A stretch of 36,005 nt of DNA from Zygnema cylindricum (lineage: Eukaryota; Streptophyta; Zygnematophyceae; Zygnematales; Zygnemataceae), in contig JBBHKE010000691.1 in the NCBI GenBank assembly GCA_037447655.1, positions 1-36,005 of the forward strand. The letters run 5' to 3'. The translations under genes were made by a program, and so were the position numbers. This document shows, piece by piece, positions 10,395-19,400 of this stretch. Positions within the stretch are counted from its first letter, which is position 1, and every line of letters begins with the position of its first letter. The notes below the pieces were generated by a model. It saw nothing but the letters and a program-made list of their open reading frames with translations, was not told the origin of the DNA and ran no database searches.

Positions 10395-11396
10395 TGCAAT
10401 TCTGTGTCCTCCATTGGACTATAGAATTCAGGAAGCCTCTAGATAGCTTTTAACTAACCCACTTCAAGCCACAACCAGTGCTGTCCAAATGGGCAAATTG
10501 ATAGTCTAACTTTACTCTTGTGGAGCCTGGACTCCCTTGAATCTGTAGCAAAAAGAATCACTGAAAACGGCCAACCAAGCGATAAGTTATGAGTTGGCAA
10601 AGATGTTTATTTTATACAAAGATCCTAAGGGAGAGGTGACTCTCTAAAAAATATTCTAAGTCCTACTTCCCTCTCACAACCCCTATCTACTAATGTACGA
10701 CCCAATCACATAACTGTAAAGTACAGAAAGGTACTACAACCGATGTTCTTTCTGTACGGCCTGTGTACGGCAAAGGCCGCTGAGTGGACGCGTGTCAACC
10801 TTTCACTCGACCGTATGCTCTTTCGAATTCCTACGACCAAATGTTATCCCTCCACGTGGCGCCAAGTCATGCCACGTCCATTTACGCCAAAGTGACCATT
10901 CCGAGATTCCGAGAGCCATGTACGCCGTAGGATTAAATTGACATTGGATTTTAGCCGTCGTAATAAATGTCCGATTCCTTTGTTTCGTGCGAAATGACGT
11001 TCGCACTAAACTTTAACTAAATCTATGTTCCTTCTTTCATATTTTAGTTAATCGGTTTCAGGACTGTACATTATTTTTTAATATATATAAAACCCTATGT
11101 ATCTTAACGGTCTTTTACGGCAGACTGGTTAGAGCTTTCGGCTACGCCGCGCTTTGTTGGTCAGAGGTTTGAGTTATGTCGCACTCAACCTTTTGTTGAG
11201 AGTGACTTTAGTCACTCTTTAGTCCTTTCTATAGAGCTGAAGCAGCCATGGCTCCATCACTCTCTCTCTCTTTCAGTGACTACAACAAGTCTGGGTGCGA
11301 GAGATTAGAGATGGAAGCAGGCTGGTGCACTTTTCTTATCTTTTTTGTGCTTCTCTATTTAGACCTTGAAAACCCCAAAAATTAGTTATTTCAACA
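10395..11396 (-). repeat. 5' LTR of element A
   Basis: 1002 bp. Outer end at 11396, followed by TGAAC. Inner end at 10395, so the gag ATG (10412-10414) is within it. TATA-like TATAAAATA is read on the minus strand near 10605-10620. ABRE-like CACGTGGC at 10853-10860. Antisense tRNA-like block at 11106-11190 (A box 11123-11135, B-box-like 11166-11176). Palindrome at 11199-11218. Confidence 0.93.
11106..11190 (+). other. tRNA-like segment in A 5' LTR
   Basis: GACTGGTTAGAGC at 11123-11135 and GGTTTGAGTTA at 11166-11176 correspond to the A and B boxes of the copy at 5716-5799. The B box is decayed. Confidence 0.65.
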
Positions 11397-11399
11397 TGA

Positions 11400-11830
11400 A
11401 CCTCCATCAGCCAAAAAATGGGGTTGTTTACAGGAGAAAGTACATTTTCGTATATATTTAACTCATTTCCGTACTGTTTTTTTTTATATAACATGATTAC
11501 TGGGGAGTCGTCAAGATTCTCCAAACTTTTGGGCGACAACGTCGACCGTTTGATTATGAATTTTCGAAGCAAAAGGTCACTCTATCCAGTGATTGGTTAC
11601 TCTCTTGGGGGAGGACACTATCTAATCACCGGAGGTGTAAAATGTTTATGCGTGGAAAGGTCACGTACGAACCACGCGCCTTCGAACATTCGCCATGTGC
11701 CTTCGGACAAGTGGGAATCAAATCCAACGAAAACAACGAGAAAATGTTTGTCTAAGAATGTGCCGTGACGCCTCTTCCACCATGCGTTGACATCCGGAAT
11801 TTGCGGCGCCACGACGAAGCATGAACGACA
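11400..11830 (-). repeat. Dispersed repeat, inverted partner of 370-860
   Basis: Reverse-complement match to 370-860. It contains a minus-strand open frame ending at 11618 with PDVNAWWKRRHGTF and FVGFDSHLSEGTWRMF. The second string aligns without gaps to FDGFESTQTKSTWLL in the left copy. I do not recognise the product. Flanking low-complexity Cys/Phe-rich translation upstream argues against an intact gene. Confidence 0.5.
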
Positions 11831-12119
11831 AAACAACGACAAAAAGAACAAAACACAAACGTACAAATTGTAAACGCATGTAATATAATTTTGCGGCTGA
11901 CTGTAAGGATACAAGTTCAGATATTATGCTTTTGGAATCTTTGACTATATTTGCCTTCAGAAGAGGAACCTACGTGCACCATTCGAAATAAAGCACATAC
12001 GCGATAAATTTCATTACAGACACGACCTGATGGAGAAGTGAACAAAATATTAGTGTCACTAAACGTTTTTGGACGATGAATGTCGGCGCCTGATGGAGAA
12101 GGGGCCTAAGTGGCAAAAA

Positions 12120-12700
12120 TAACATGTACACTAATAGCGATTCACAGTGTAAAATCAGTGCAAATCGTTATTAATGTCAAATTCACTAATTTCGGTTCTT
12201 AAAATTATAATTTTTTTCCTCAAATAGGATACATGATTTTAATTTTTCCTTGACGTTAATTAAGGTACCGTACAAAATAGCGTAAAGAATTGAAGTACAA
12301 TAAAATCTAAATAGTGTGGTGTACGGTCAATGTCAAACCGTACATAAATGTACCTTTTCAAGTGAAAATTTTACAAAAAATGGATTACATCAGACGCGCA
12401 CAAATTGGAATGTGCGCTCATAAAAAGTTATTTAATCTGGACGCCAAAAACTACGTTCGCACGCCTTCGCCCACAATCGCGTCTTTTGCTGTCTGAACAT
12501 GTAATACATTCGCATGTGGGAAGTCATAATGTTACCGCAAATGAAATGAACCGTGTGTAATGACACGCCTACATACGACAACCTAAAACTGTGAACGCAC
12601 GTTTTTACTGCTGTCGCCTAAGTTTAGGTTATTTTTTGCGGTTTCACTAATTATTAACACTATAACATGTGTATTGTTCAAATAGGGTCAATAATGACCC
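12120..12700. mobile_element. Relic of small inverted-repeat element
   Basis: From about 12156 the sequence follows the left part of the 34258-34769 element: AATCGTTATTAATG, CACTAATTTCGG, TTTTAATTTTT and TTAATTAAGGT. The shared landmark AAATAGTGTGGTGTACGG lies near 12311 (partner near 34415). Upstream at 12128-12150, CACTAATAGCGATTC matches the flanking palindrome arm. The right end is not resolved. A 7-bp hairpin AGGGTCA-ATAA-TGACCCT sits at 12684-12701. Confidence 0.5.
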
Positions 12701-12701
12701 T

Positions 12702-13179
12702 AATTCGATTGTAACAAACGCATATAGCATAAATAATTATTCTAATATGGTGTCAACTTGTGTTTTGACCATGAATTAGAATTAATGTAAACGTTAATAA
12801 AGGCTTTTTGTGACAATGGACCATAAATTACAATCAATACTTCAAATATATAGAATAAAAAAACAACATTTGGCTTTGGTGATATTTGGGGCGACGTAAC
12901 GCCAAACGCGGACTATCCCAAAAAACAAATATTCGTTTTGGACGAATCACAAACCACCAATTTTTTTTTTACTCCGAAGGATTTGACAAATGCGCCGTCG
13001 CTCGTTTGCCATCGTATCAACACGAAGCAAGGGAAAAATGCGCCGCCAACTTCTTTTCACCTCCATGGATTCCCAGTCACGGCTGGCGTGTCCCTCTCTC
13101 GCGCCATATCTCTCGCCCCTCCATTTCCCTCCACGTTTGCCTCCTCCCCCCCTTCTTCCCTTTCATTTCTCACGAACCT
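12702..13179. other. Unassigned stretch before the CT tract
   Basis: AT-rich to 12880, then somewhat GC-richer. Overlapping open frames start here but run into the low-complexity CT tract. No domain is recognised. Confidence 0.6.
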
Positions 13180-13737
13180 ACGTATGTCTATCTCCCTCTT
13201 TCCCTCCTTTTTTTGGGTTGGCCCTCCCTCTCCCTCCCTCTCTCCCTCTCAACCACCCGCTCTTCCCCTTTCTATCTCAATCTACAACTCTCTTTTCCTT
13301 CTCCCTCTTCCTTTCCCTCATCCTCTCCCTTTCCCTCTCCCCCTTCAATCTGCCTTTATTTCCCCCTTTCTCCCTCTCCTTTCATTGGCCTCCACTTCTC
13401 CCCCTCTCTCCATCTCCCTCTCCCTATCAATTTGCTGCTCCTCTTTCTCACTCTCTTCCTCTCCCTCTCCCTCTACCTCTCTCTCTCCCAATCTATTGCT
13501 CTCTCCCCCTCTCTCCATCTCCCTTTCCTTATCAATTTGGTGCTCCCTCTTCATCACTCTCTTCCTCTCCCTCTCCTTCTACCTCTCTCTCTCCCAATTT
13601 GCCGCTCTCTCCCCCTCTTTCTCTCTCGATCTACTGTGCCCTCTCCCACTCCGTTTCCCTCTCCCTCTCTCTCCATCTTTATCTCCCGCTCTTTATCCCT
13701 CTCCCTCCAGCTCTCCCCTTACCTCTCCTATTCAACC

Positions 13738-13817
<80 letters not shown>

Positions 13818-14370
13818 NNNNNNNNNNNNNNNNNNNNNNNNNNNNNNNNNNNNNNNNNNNNNNNNNNNNNNNNNNNNNNNNNNNNNNNNNNNNNNNNNNN
13901 NNNNNNNNNNNNNNNNNNNNNNNNNNNNNNNNNNNNNNNNNNNNNNNNNNNNNNNNNNNNNNNNNNNNNNNNNNNNNNNNNNNNNNNNNNNNNNNNNNNN
14001 NNNNNNNNNNNNNNNNNNNNNNNNNNNNNNNNNNNNNNNNNNNNNNNNNNNNNNNNNNNNNNNNNNNNNNNNNNNNNNNNNNNNNNNNNNNNNNNNNNNC
14101 CACTCCCTCTCTCTCGCCATTTAACTCTCCTTCTCCCTCTCTCCTTCTCCCTCTCTCCCTCTCCCTCTACCTTCTCCTCGGGTCACTCCATCTCCCTCTC
14201 CCTCTCTCCCTCTTCCTCTCTCCCTCTTCCTCTCAATTTACCGCTCTCTCTCCCTCACCCTTTCCCTCTCCCTCTCTTTCCCTCTCCCTCTCCCTCTCCC
14301 TCTTCTCCCTTGTTCCCTTTCCCCCGCAGTCATAATCCTGCGGTTTCTCCTTTCCTCTCTCCCTTTCCCT
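13180..14370. repeat. Polypyrimidine minisatellite with CAATTTG spacers
   Basis: Over 1 kb of CT-rich plus strand. CAATTTG or close variants followed by CTGCTC/CCGCTC recur at about 13428, 13490, 13535, 13596 and 14234. Pure (CT)n runs from 13742 to 13815 up to the gap. The long overlapping frames (for example 12938-14335) are Ser/Leu/Pro low complexity and span the gap, so they are not genes. Confidence 0.9.
13818..14099. other. Assembly gap (N)
   Basis: 282 N in the middle of the microsatellite. The length may be nominal. Nothing can be said about content beyond CT repeats on both sides. Confidence 0.99.
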
Positions 14371-15280
14371 CTTACTCCCCATGTACACATTATTGTCCCT
14401 AATTTTTATAGCTAACTACATTGTTGTTTTCCTTCTTTTGTTAAAACCACGTGATTTTATTCAGGGTGGCGATGTGGTTGGAGGAACAAATGGATGGATC
14501 GTGGGAACTTCATCGACTTTGGTTTACTCCATTGAATATTACGACCTCGAAACGAATTTGTACATTAGTTAGAGAAGGTTATGAGATTCTTATTTTTTAT
14601 ATAGGGAGACATCTATAGGTGAAGTACATTTTGTTAATGTAGATGATTATTTCACCTAACTCTGAAAGATAGGTATTTGGTTGTACAAATAGTAGATTTT
14701 TTACAGTGGATCTCTTTATCATTCTTAGTGGAGAAGGATTGTATATATTTCTAAGTGTCCCCTTGTAATTTTTTTTCCATTGTAATACATTTTGAAGTTG
14801 ATGTAATGATAGAATATTTTAATTTTATTTTGGCACTTTTTGTATATGTTAACTAATATAAGATGAAGAATGTGTCGCGTATTGTTATTTATTTTGGTTT
14901 GTCACTCTTCTTATTTCGCTTTCTCAATCTCTCTCATGCCCTTCAACGATGATAGTGAGTGGTCGCTGAATGGTATTTTTTTGTTTCCTGCCATTCAGTG
15001 ACGAGACTGTCTCAACGCTGAATGTAATGTTACATTTTTGACCCCTCAGCGACCGCACTGCGTCAACACTCAATGGCAAAACCATTTTCTCCCTCTTAAG
15101 TTTCTTTGTTCTCTTACTTTACATCTCTTCCTTTGTTTTATTTTCCACAAAGCATCTCTCTCCTTTTCTCTAACCCTTTTTCTCTCTCTCTCTCTCTTTT
15201 CCTATCTCTCTCTCCTTTTTTTTTTTCTATGTCTCTTTTTCTCACATGGTCTGTCTGTTTGATTTTTCTATCTGTCTTAC
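14371..15280. other. Unassigned stretch with TCAGCG/CGCTGA motifs
   Basis: No gene is supported. The frame at 14381-14572 is short and has no recognised domain. Between 14950 and 15075, CATTCAGTGACG, CGCTGAATG and CTCAGCGACCGC form loose inverted pairs. A CT-rich run covers 15140-15245. Confidence 0.6.
15273..15280. repeat. 8-bp target duplication of hAT element, left
   Basis: TGTCTTAC, repeated exactly at 16052-16059. Confidence 0.93.
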
Positions 15281-16051
15281 TAGTGTTGGGTATCGAGGAC
15301 CATTTGTTGATATTCGATATATATCGAATTTCAGGTATCCGATAATCGATATATCGCTTCGATATATTGAAAATCAAAATATTGCGATGTATCGCCAATA
15401 TATCGTCGATATATCGTTTCGTCGATATATCGAAGCATTTAAAAAAAAATGAAAATTTTCACAGTTCTCCAAAGTCGGGTGCCTTCGGACACGGTTACCG
15501 TAAAATTTTTGCCGAAAAATACGTTTTTTTCCTAAAAGTCAGCAGAGCGAAGGAGATCTCTGAAGTACATTGACGCGGTACACTTACATAATACGCAAGT
15601 ACACGTACATAATACGCAAGTACGGATTTCCATACGAAAATGGTCGGTTCTCAAATCTTTGATGATTTTAGAGATTTGATCGTCAACTTACATGGAACCA
15701 CTCAAATCAAAACACGTATGCAAAAACTTGTTTACAGAAGATACGTGATGTAGAAACTTTGATGTTCGTACTATTACAAAGACCTCCTCATGTAACCATA
15801 CCCGAAATAAGTAATTACGGAACGAAAATCACGTCGTATGTTGCGTATCAAACAATTTGTTTTTTTCGCTAAAATAACATATTATATTAAAAAATAAAAT
15901 ATTAAATTTAAAAAATACAATATATCGCGATATATATCGCGATAATTTATGTTGGTCTCAGTACGATATATCGAGGAGTCTGCTCAATCGATATTCAATA
16001 TATCGAATATCGAAATTATCGCGATATGAATTTACCTGATATCCAACACTA
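15281..16051. mobile_element. Nonautonomous hAT-type element, 771 bp
   Basis: The left end TAGTGTTGGGTATC and right end GATATCCAACACTA are inverted repeats with one mismatch, flanked by an exact 8-bp duplication TGTCTTAC. An 8-bp duplication and TAGTGTTGG-like ends are hAT hallmarks. No transposase frame is visible. Both subterminal regions (15300-15440 and 15918-16030) are packed with the palindromes CGATATATCG and TCGCGATATATATCGCGA, a plausible array of transposase-binding sites. The middle is plain AT-rich DNA. Confidence 0.92.
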
Positions 16052-16059
16052 TGTCTTAC

Positions 16060-16937
16060 CCTTATGCCCCTGACAACATTACTATGTCGACCATTAATGA
16101 GACGTAATATCTTCAGCCATTCAGCAACGAAACTATCTCTATATGTGCATTTTGCACTTTCTCCCCAATGTATCATTTCCTCGCTCTTCCGTGTAGATTT
16201 TTCTATACATTTTTTCACCTTGCTTTTAAACCTTGATTTGAGAAATTATGGATTTAAGTATAGCATTTCACGTTCATTCCTTCCCTAGATCTTTTACATA
16301 CCCCCATCTCTCATTGCTTTTCCCCAAAAACATTGAGGTTGAGATATTAAATTAGCAGACTCAACTCTTTTTTGAGACGGACATTTCTCTACTCAGCGAT
16401 GGATTACGCGACGCTGAGCGATGAATATTGATGAATTTTTACATTCCCCCCCCCCCCCCTCGAACCCATATCCGGAAGATGGAAATATATCTTTATTGAA
16501 CGAAATTATTTATTTCATTAAATATAATAGTGAATTTGTCGACGCCTTGGCTATAAGAGAGCCCCAAGGTTAAAACATATAAACTTATAGAATCACTTAA
16601 TCTATGATCCATTTCGAATAAACCTCTCATCAAACTTAAAGTATACATATCACTTAAATAATTAATCCTTTCTAAAAAGTATAAATTTTTCCCCTCTGCG
16701 TCGCACTTTATATCAAGATTACAAAATCTAAATTTTCATAATAATGCAAAAGGAATCTAACGCAATCGCATGGCAATGGTTTATCCCCTCTTATCCCCAA
16801 TTCCATAGAAATTATCGGACAAAATCTCATGCCTACGAAATAAGAAGTGAAAGAAAAAGAGAGAAAGAATGACAAATTTGGTTAGAAACAAGCAAAAAAA
16901 ATAAAAAAAAATAACAGGAGTTTTGCATTCGAATAGA
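16060..16937. other. Unassigned AT-rich stretch with C14 run
   Basis: No gene is seen. Contains a run of 14 C at 16446-16459 and CTCAGCG...CGCTGAG at 16396-16416. Confidence 0.6.
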
Positions 16938-17460
16938 ATTAATGAGGAATGAGGGAGAGACATAGAGACAAACAAAGCGAAAGTAAACTGAGAGGGAGAG
17001 AGAGAAGGAGAGCCAAGTTTAGAGGAGAGGAAAAGAGAAAGGAAGAGGGAAAGGGAGAGAGAGAAGGGAAAGAGGCAAATTGAGAGGGAGAGGAAAAGGG
17101 AAAGGAAAAAAGAAAGGGAGAGGGAGAACGAAAAGAGGCAAATTGAGAGGGAGGGGAAAAGGGAAAAGAAAAGGGAGAGAGAGAGAGAGGAAATGGGAGA
17201 GGGAGAGGGAAAAGGAGAAGGAGAAGGATAGGGAGCGGCAGTTTGATAAGGAGAGGGAGATGAAGAGGGAGAGGGAAAGGGAGAAGGAGAAGGAGAGGGA
17301 GCGACAGAGTGATAGGGAGAGGGAGAGGGAGAGGGAGAGGGAGAGGGAGAGGGAGAGGGAGAGGCTAACCAAAAAAGAGAGGGAGAACAAAAAGTAGATT
17401 GAGGGGGAGAGGAAACAGGAGAGAAAGAGGGAAAAAGAGAAGGAGAAGGGAGAGAAACGT
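16938..17460. repeat. Polypurine GA-rich minisatellite
   Basis: GA-rich plus strand, the reverse complement in composition of 13180-14370. Spacers GGCAAATTGAGAGGG at about 17075 and 17137, and GGCAGTTTGATAAGG near 17235, are the complement of the CAATTTGCC spacers there. Ends at the LTR of element B. Frames on both strands are low complexity (Arg/Glu/Lys or Leu/Ser) and are not genes. Confidence 0.9.
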
Positions 17461-17635
17461 TGTTAAAAGTTTGTGAAGTATTTCAAAGGTTTGAATTGCT
17501 GAGTAGAAAAACAAAAGGGAAAAGCGCATGTAATGTGCCACCACCCCTCTGTCTATCCCCCATACTTGTTGAAGTCACTGAAGGAGAGAGAGAGTAGTGG
17601 AGCCATGGCTGCCTCAACTTCATTAGGCATAACTA

Positions 17636-17658
17636 AAGAGTGACTTTAAGTCACTCTT
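17636..17658. repeat. LTR palindrome, 11-bp arms
   Basis: AAGAGTGACTT, one T, AAGTCACTCTT. Also present, nearly intact, in A (11199-11218 and around 5806-5828) and half-decayed in the B 3' LTR (21885-21903). It lies directly beside the tRNA-like block. It could be a hairpin in the transcript or a bZIP-like site (TGACT...AGTCA). Confidence 0.8.
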
Positions 17659-17665
17659 AACAAAA

Positions 17666-17745
17666 GGTTGAGTCCAGCAGGACTCGAACCTTTGACGAGC
17701 AGAGCGTGGCGTAGCCGTCCGCTCTAACCAATCTGTCGTAGAGGT
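17666..17745 (-). other. tRNA-like segment in B 5' LTR (antisense)
   Basis: The minus strand reads GATTGGTTAGAGC (17721-17733) and GGTTCGAGTCC (17680-17690, a perfect B-box form). In between is CGGCTACGCC. No acceptor stem is visible. Confidence 0.7.
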
Positions 17746-18237
17746 TCGCTAGAATACAATGGGTGTGATTTCTACTTAAAGTGTGTTACGTCCTCAAAAC
17801 CGATTAATAGAAATATGAATATAAGGACATAAAACTAATAAGATACGGTGCAAACATGATTCTGCACAAAACAAATGAATCAGACATATATTGCGACGGC
17901 TGAGATTACATTTTGGTTTTTATCCAGCGGCGCACTTCATCGCCGAGATCCCGGAGTGGTCACTTTGGCCTTTTTGTGACATGGCATGACCTGGCGCCGC
18001 GTGGAGAGAAAACATTTGGTCGCAGGAATTCCAAGGAACCTACGGACGAGTAAAAAGAGGGCACGCGTCCACGTAATAACCTTGTCGTACATTGGTCGTA
18101 CAAAAGGTACACCGACAGTAATACTTTTTGGTATGGTACAGTAATATGATTGGTTCGTACTTCAGTAGATAGGAGTTATTAGAGAGAACTAGGACTTAGT
18201 GAATGGTAAAACAGTCACCTCTCCCCTTTAGGGTTTG

Positions 18238-18246
18238 TATAAAATA
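18238..18246 (+). promoter_or_regulatory. TATA box of element B LTR
   Basis: TATAAAATA about 200 bp before the gag ATG. The A LTRs have the equivalent motif. Confidence 0.7.
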
Positions 18247-18461
18247 GACAACTTTGCCACCCGATAACTTATCGCCTGGTTGGCCGTTTTCAATGATTAT
18301 TTTTGCTACATGCTCAAGGGGGTCCAAGCTGCACAGGGGTGCAGTCACACTATCATTTTGCCCATTTGGACAACAGTGATTGTGGCTTGAAGTGGGTTAG
18401 TTAAAAGCTATCTAGAGGCTTCCTAAATTCTATAGTCCAATGGAGGACACAGAATTGCAGG

Positions 18462-18474
18462 ATATGGGCCCACC
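18462..18474 (+). promoter_or_regulatory. Primer-binding site of element B (half tRNA-iMet)
   Basis: ATATGGGCCCACC, 12 of 13 bases equal to the complement of the initiator tRNA-Met anticodon arm. Starts three bases after the LTR end and codes for D-M-G-P-P of Gag. Confidence 0.85.
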
Positions 18475-18600
18475 CTCTACGGTGCCCACCTTTAATGGAT
18501 CAGGGTTCATCTATTGGGAAACTATGATTATAGGGGTTTTGTGCAAAAAACGATATTGTGGTATTGTCAGTGGACAATTGAAACGTCCACCTCAGGGAAC

Positions 18601-18619
18601 TCCACCAGGGTTTGGTGGA
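18601..18619 (+). other. Gag-embedded hairpin
   Basis: TCCACCA-GGGTT-TGGTGGA, a 7-bp stem with 5-nt loop about 140 nt after the primer-binding site. It encodes PPGFGG. The partner positions in A (10186-10204) and D (29794-29814) also form stems. Confidence 0.6.
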
Positions 18620-19400
18620 ATAAGGTTTGCTGCAGCAACCTCTGCTACAGCAAAGGAGGCACATGATGGGGACAGAAGTATATCTGAAAAGAGGAAGGAG
18701 AAGGAGACGCCTCTTACTCTAAATGCTCCTATCACCACGACACCCAGAGCGCCGACCGTGAAGACCGCGGAGAACGACACCCAAACGTGGGAAGACATCA
18801 ACATGGCTACCAAAAACTTTATTTTAAGACACCAAATTCAGGCTTTGGGAACCCTCCATATTCACATTTACAAGGCCGAGGAGTTGTGGGTGAGCTTGGT
18901 GGAAATCTACAGAATTGGTACTATTCCGGAGCTTCTGTTGGCCGAACAAAAGTTGGGGAATTATACTTACAAAGGGGGAAAGATGTTAGACTATTCTAAT
19001 GATCTCTCTTGTTTGTATATGGGAATATAAAGTGTCGGGTTGACAGGTACAATCAAGATGAAAGTTAACACTCTCATCATGAAATTATGTGACGAGTATG
19101 AAAACATAGTGTACCGAGTACAAGAAATGATTGACATTTCTTGGATGTGGAACACAGTGGTCCGGATGATACTTGTGCAGGAGAACACAATTGAGATTAG
19201 CAGGAGGGAAGAGCATCTAAGCTCTAGCTACAGGAGCAAACCGATGGGGGAGGGATCTAAAGAAACCATTCAAACGAGAGAGAGATCAGTCTAGAGGACC
19301 AAGGCCCACAAAGGGCTTTTGCCATTTTTGCAAAAAGTCGAGACACTTTATCGCACATTGTGTCAAGCTATCGAAGCTGAGGCTCAACGAGAAGTGTGGA

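Larger units (their letters stand above)
9424..10414 (-). pseudogene. Gag of element A
   Basis: The ATG at 10412-10414 begins MEDTELQVIGPPSRVPIFNG and lies inside the right (5') LTR. Residues 7-12 are encoded by the primer-binding site. The UBN2-type region follows (FIYWEAMMMGALCEK, then NMAAKNFILRH, LWVSLVEIYR and GGKMLDYCNDL). The zinc knuckle at the end reads HFCKKPGHFIADY: both its first and last Cys positions are lost. A 49-bp tandem duplication at 10182-10279 shifts the frame after PPGFGG. Another shift falls near 9770. Gag would form the particle shell and bind RNA; this copy cannot. Confidence 0.92.
5006..11396 (-). mobile_element. Ty1/copia LTR retrotransposon A, complete, dead
   Basis: The element is 6391 bp on the minus strand. 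It has two 1002-bp LTRs, TG...CA ends, a polypurine tract, a primer-binding site and the TGAAC duplication. Domain order is gag, protease, integrase, reverse transcriptase, RNase H, which defines the copia class. The pol has several stops and frameshifts. The LTR pair differs at about 15 of some 155 positions that I compared by eye (5273-5430 against its partner), so the insertion is old. It shares Gag, Pol and LTR sequence with elements B and D, forming one family. Confidence 0.95.
17461..18459 (+). repeat. 5' LTR of element B
   Basis: 999 bp, starts TGTTAAAAG and ends GAATTGCA. Contains the 11-bp palindrome at 17636-17658, the antisense tRNA-like block at 17666-17745, TATAAAATA at 18238-18246 and the gag ATG at 18440, 20 nt before the LTR end. 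The left flank is AACGT. The right duplication cannot be checked because the 3' LTR is incomplete. Confidence 0.9.
18440..19400 (+). pseudogene. Gag of element B
   Basis: The ATG at 18440 lies in the LTR: MEDTELQDMGPPSTVPTFNG. It then continues through FIYWETMIIGVLCKK, PPQGTPPGFGGI, DINMATKNFILRHQ, LWVSLVEIYR and GGKMLDYSNDL to a stop at 19027. After a frameshift it resumes with MKVNTLIMKLCDEYENIVYR and WNTVVRMILVQENTIEI to a stop near 19293. A zinc knuckle CHFCKKSRHFIAHC follows near 19322-19365 in another frame; all four ligands remain, though the usual Gly before His is Arg. This Gag N terminus retains the primer-site-encoded GPPS. Confidence 0.92.

Noticed and set aside
11618-11914. Host gene exon on the minus strand
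   Set aside because: Partly parallel with the left repeat copy, but its first third is low-complexity Cys/Phe/Leu and there are no splice or domain signals. Kept only as repeat content.
12938-14402. Open frames of over 460 codons on the plus strand
   Set aside because: They are Ser/Leu/Pro translation of a CT microsatellite and run through the N gap. No gene evidence.
17019-17397. Open frames on both strands of the GA tract
   Set aside because: Pure low-complexity repeat translation.
17666-17745. Functional tRNA gene
   Set aside because: A and B boxes are present, but no acceptor stem pairs, the D stem is poor, and every copy is within an LTR.
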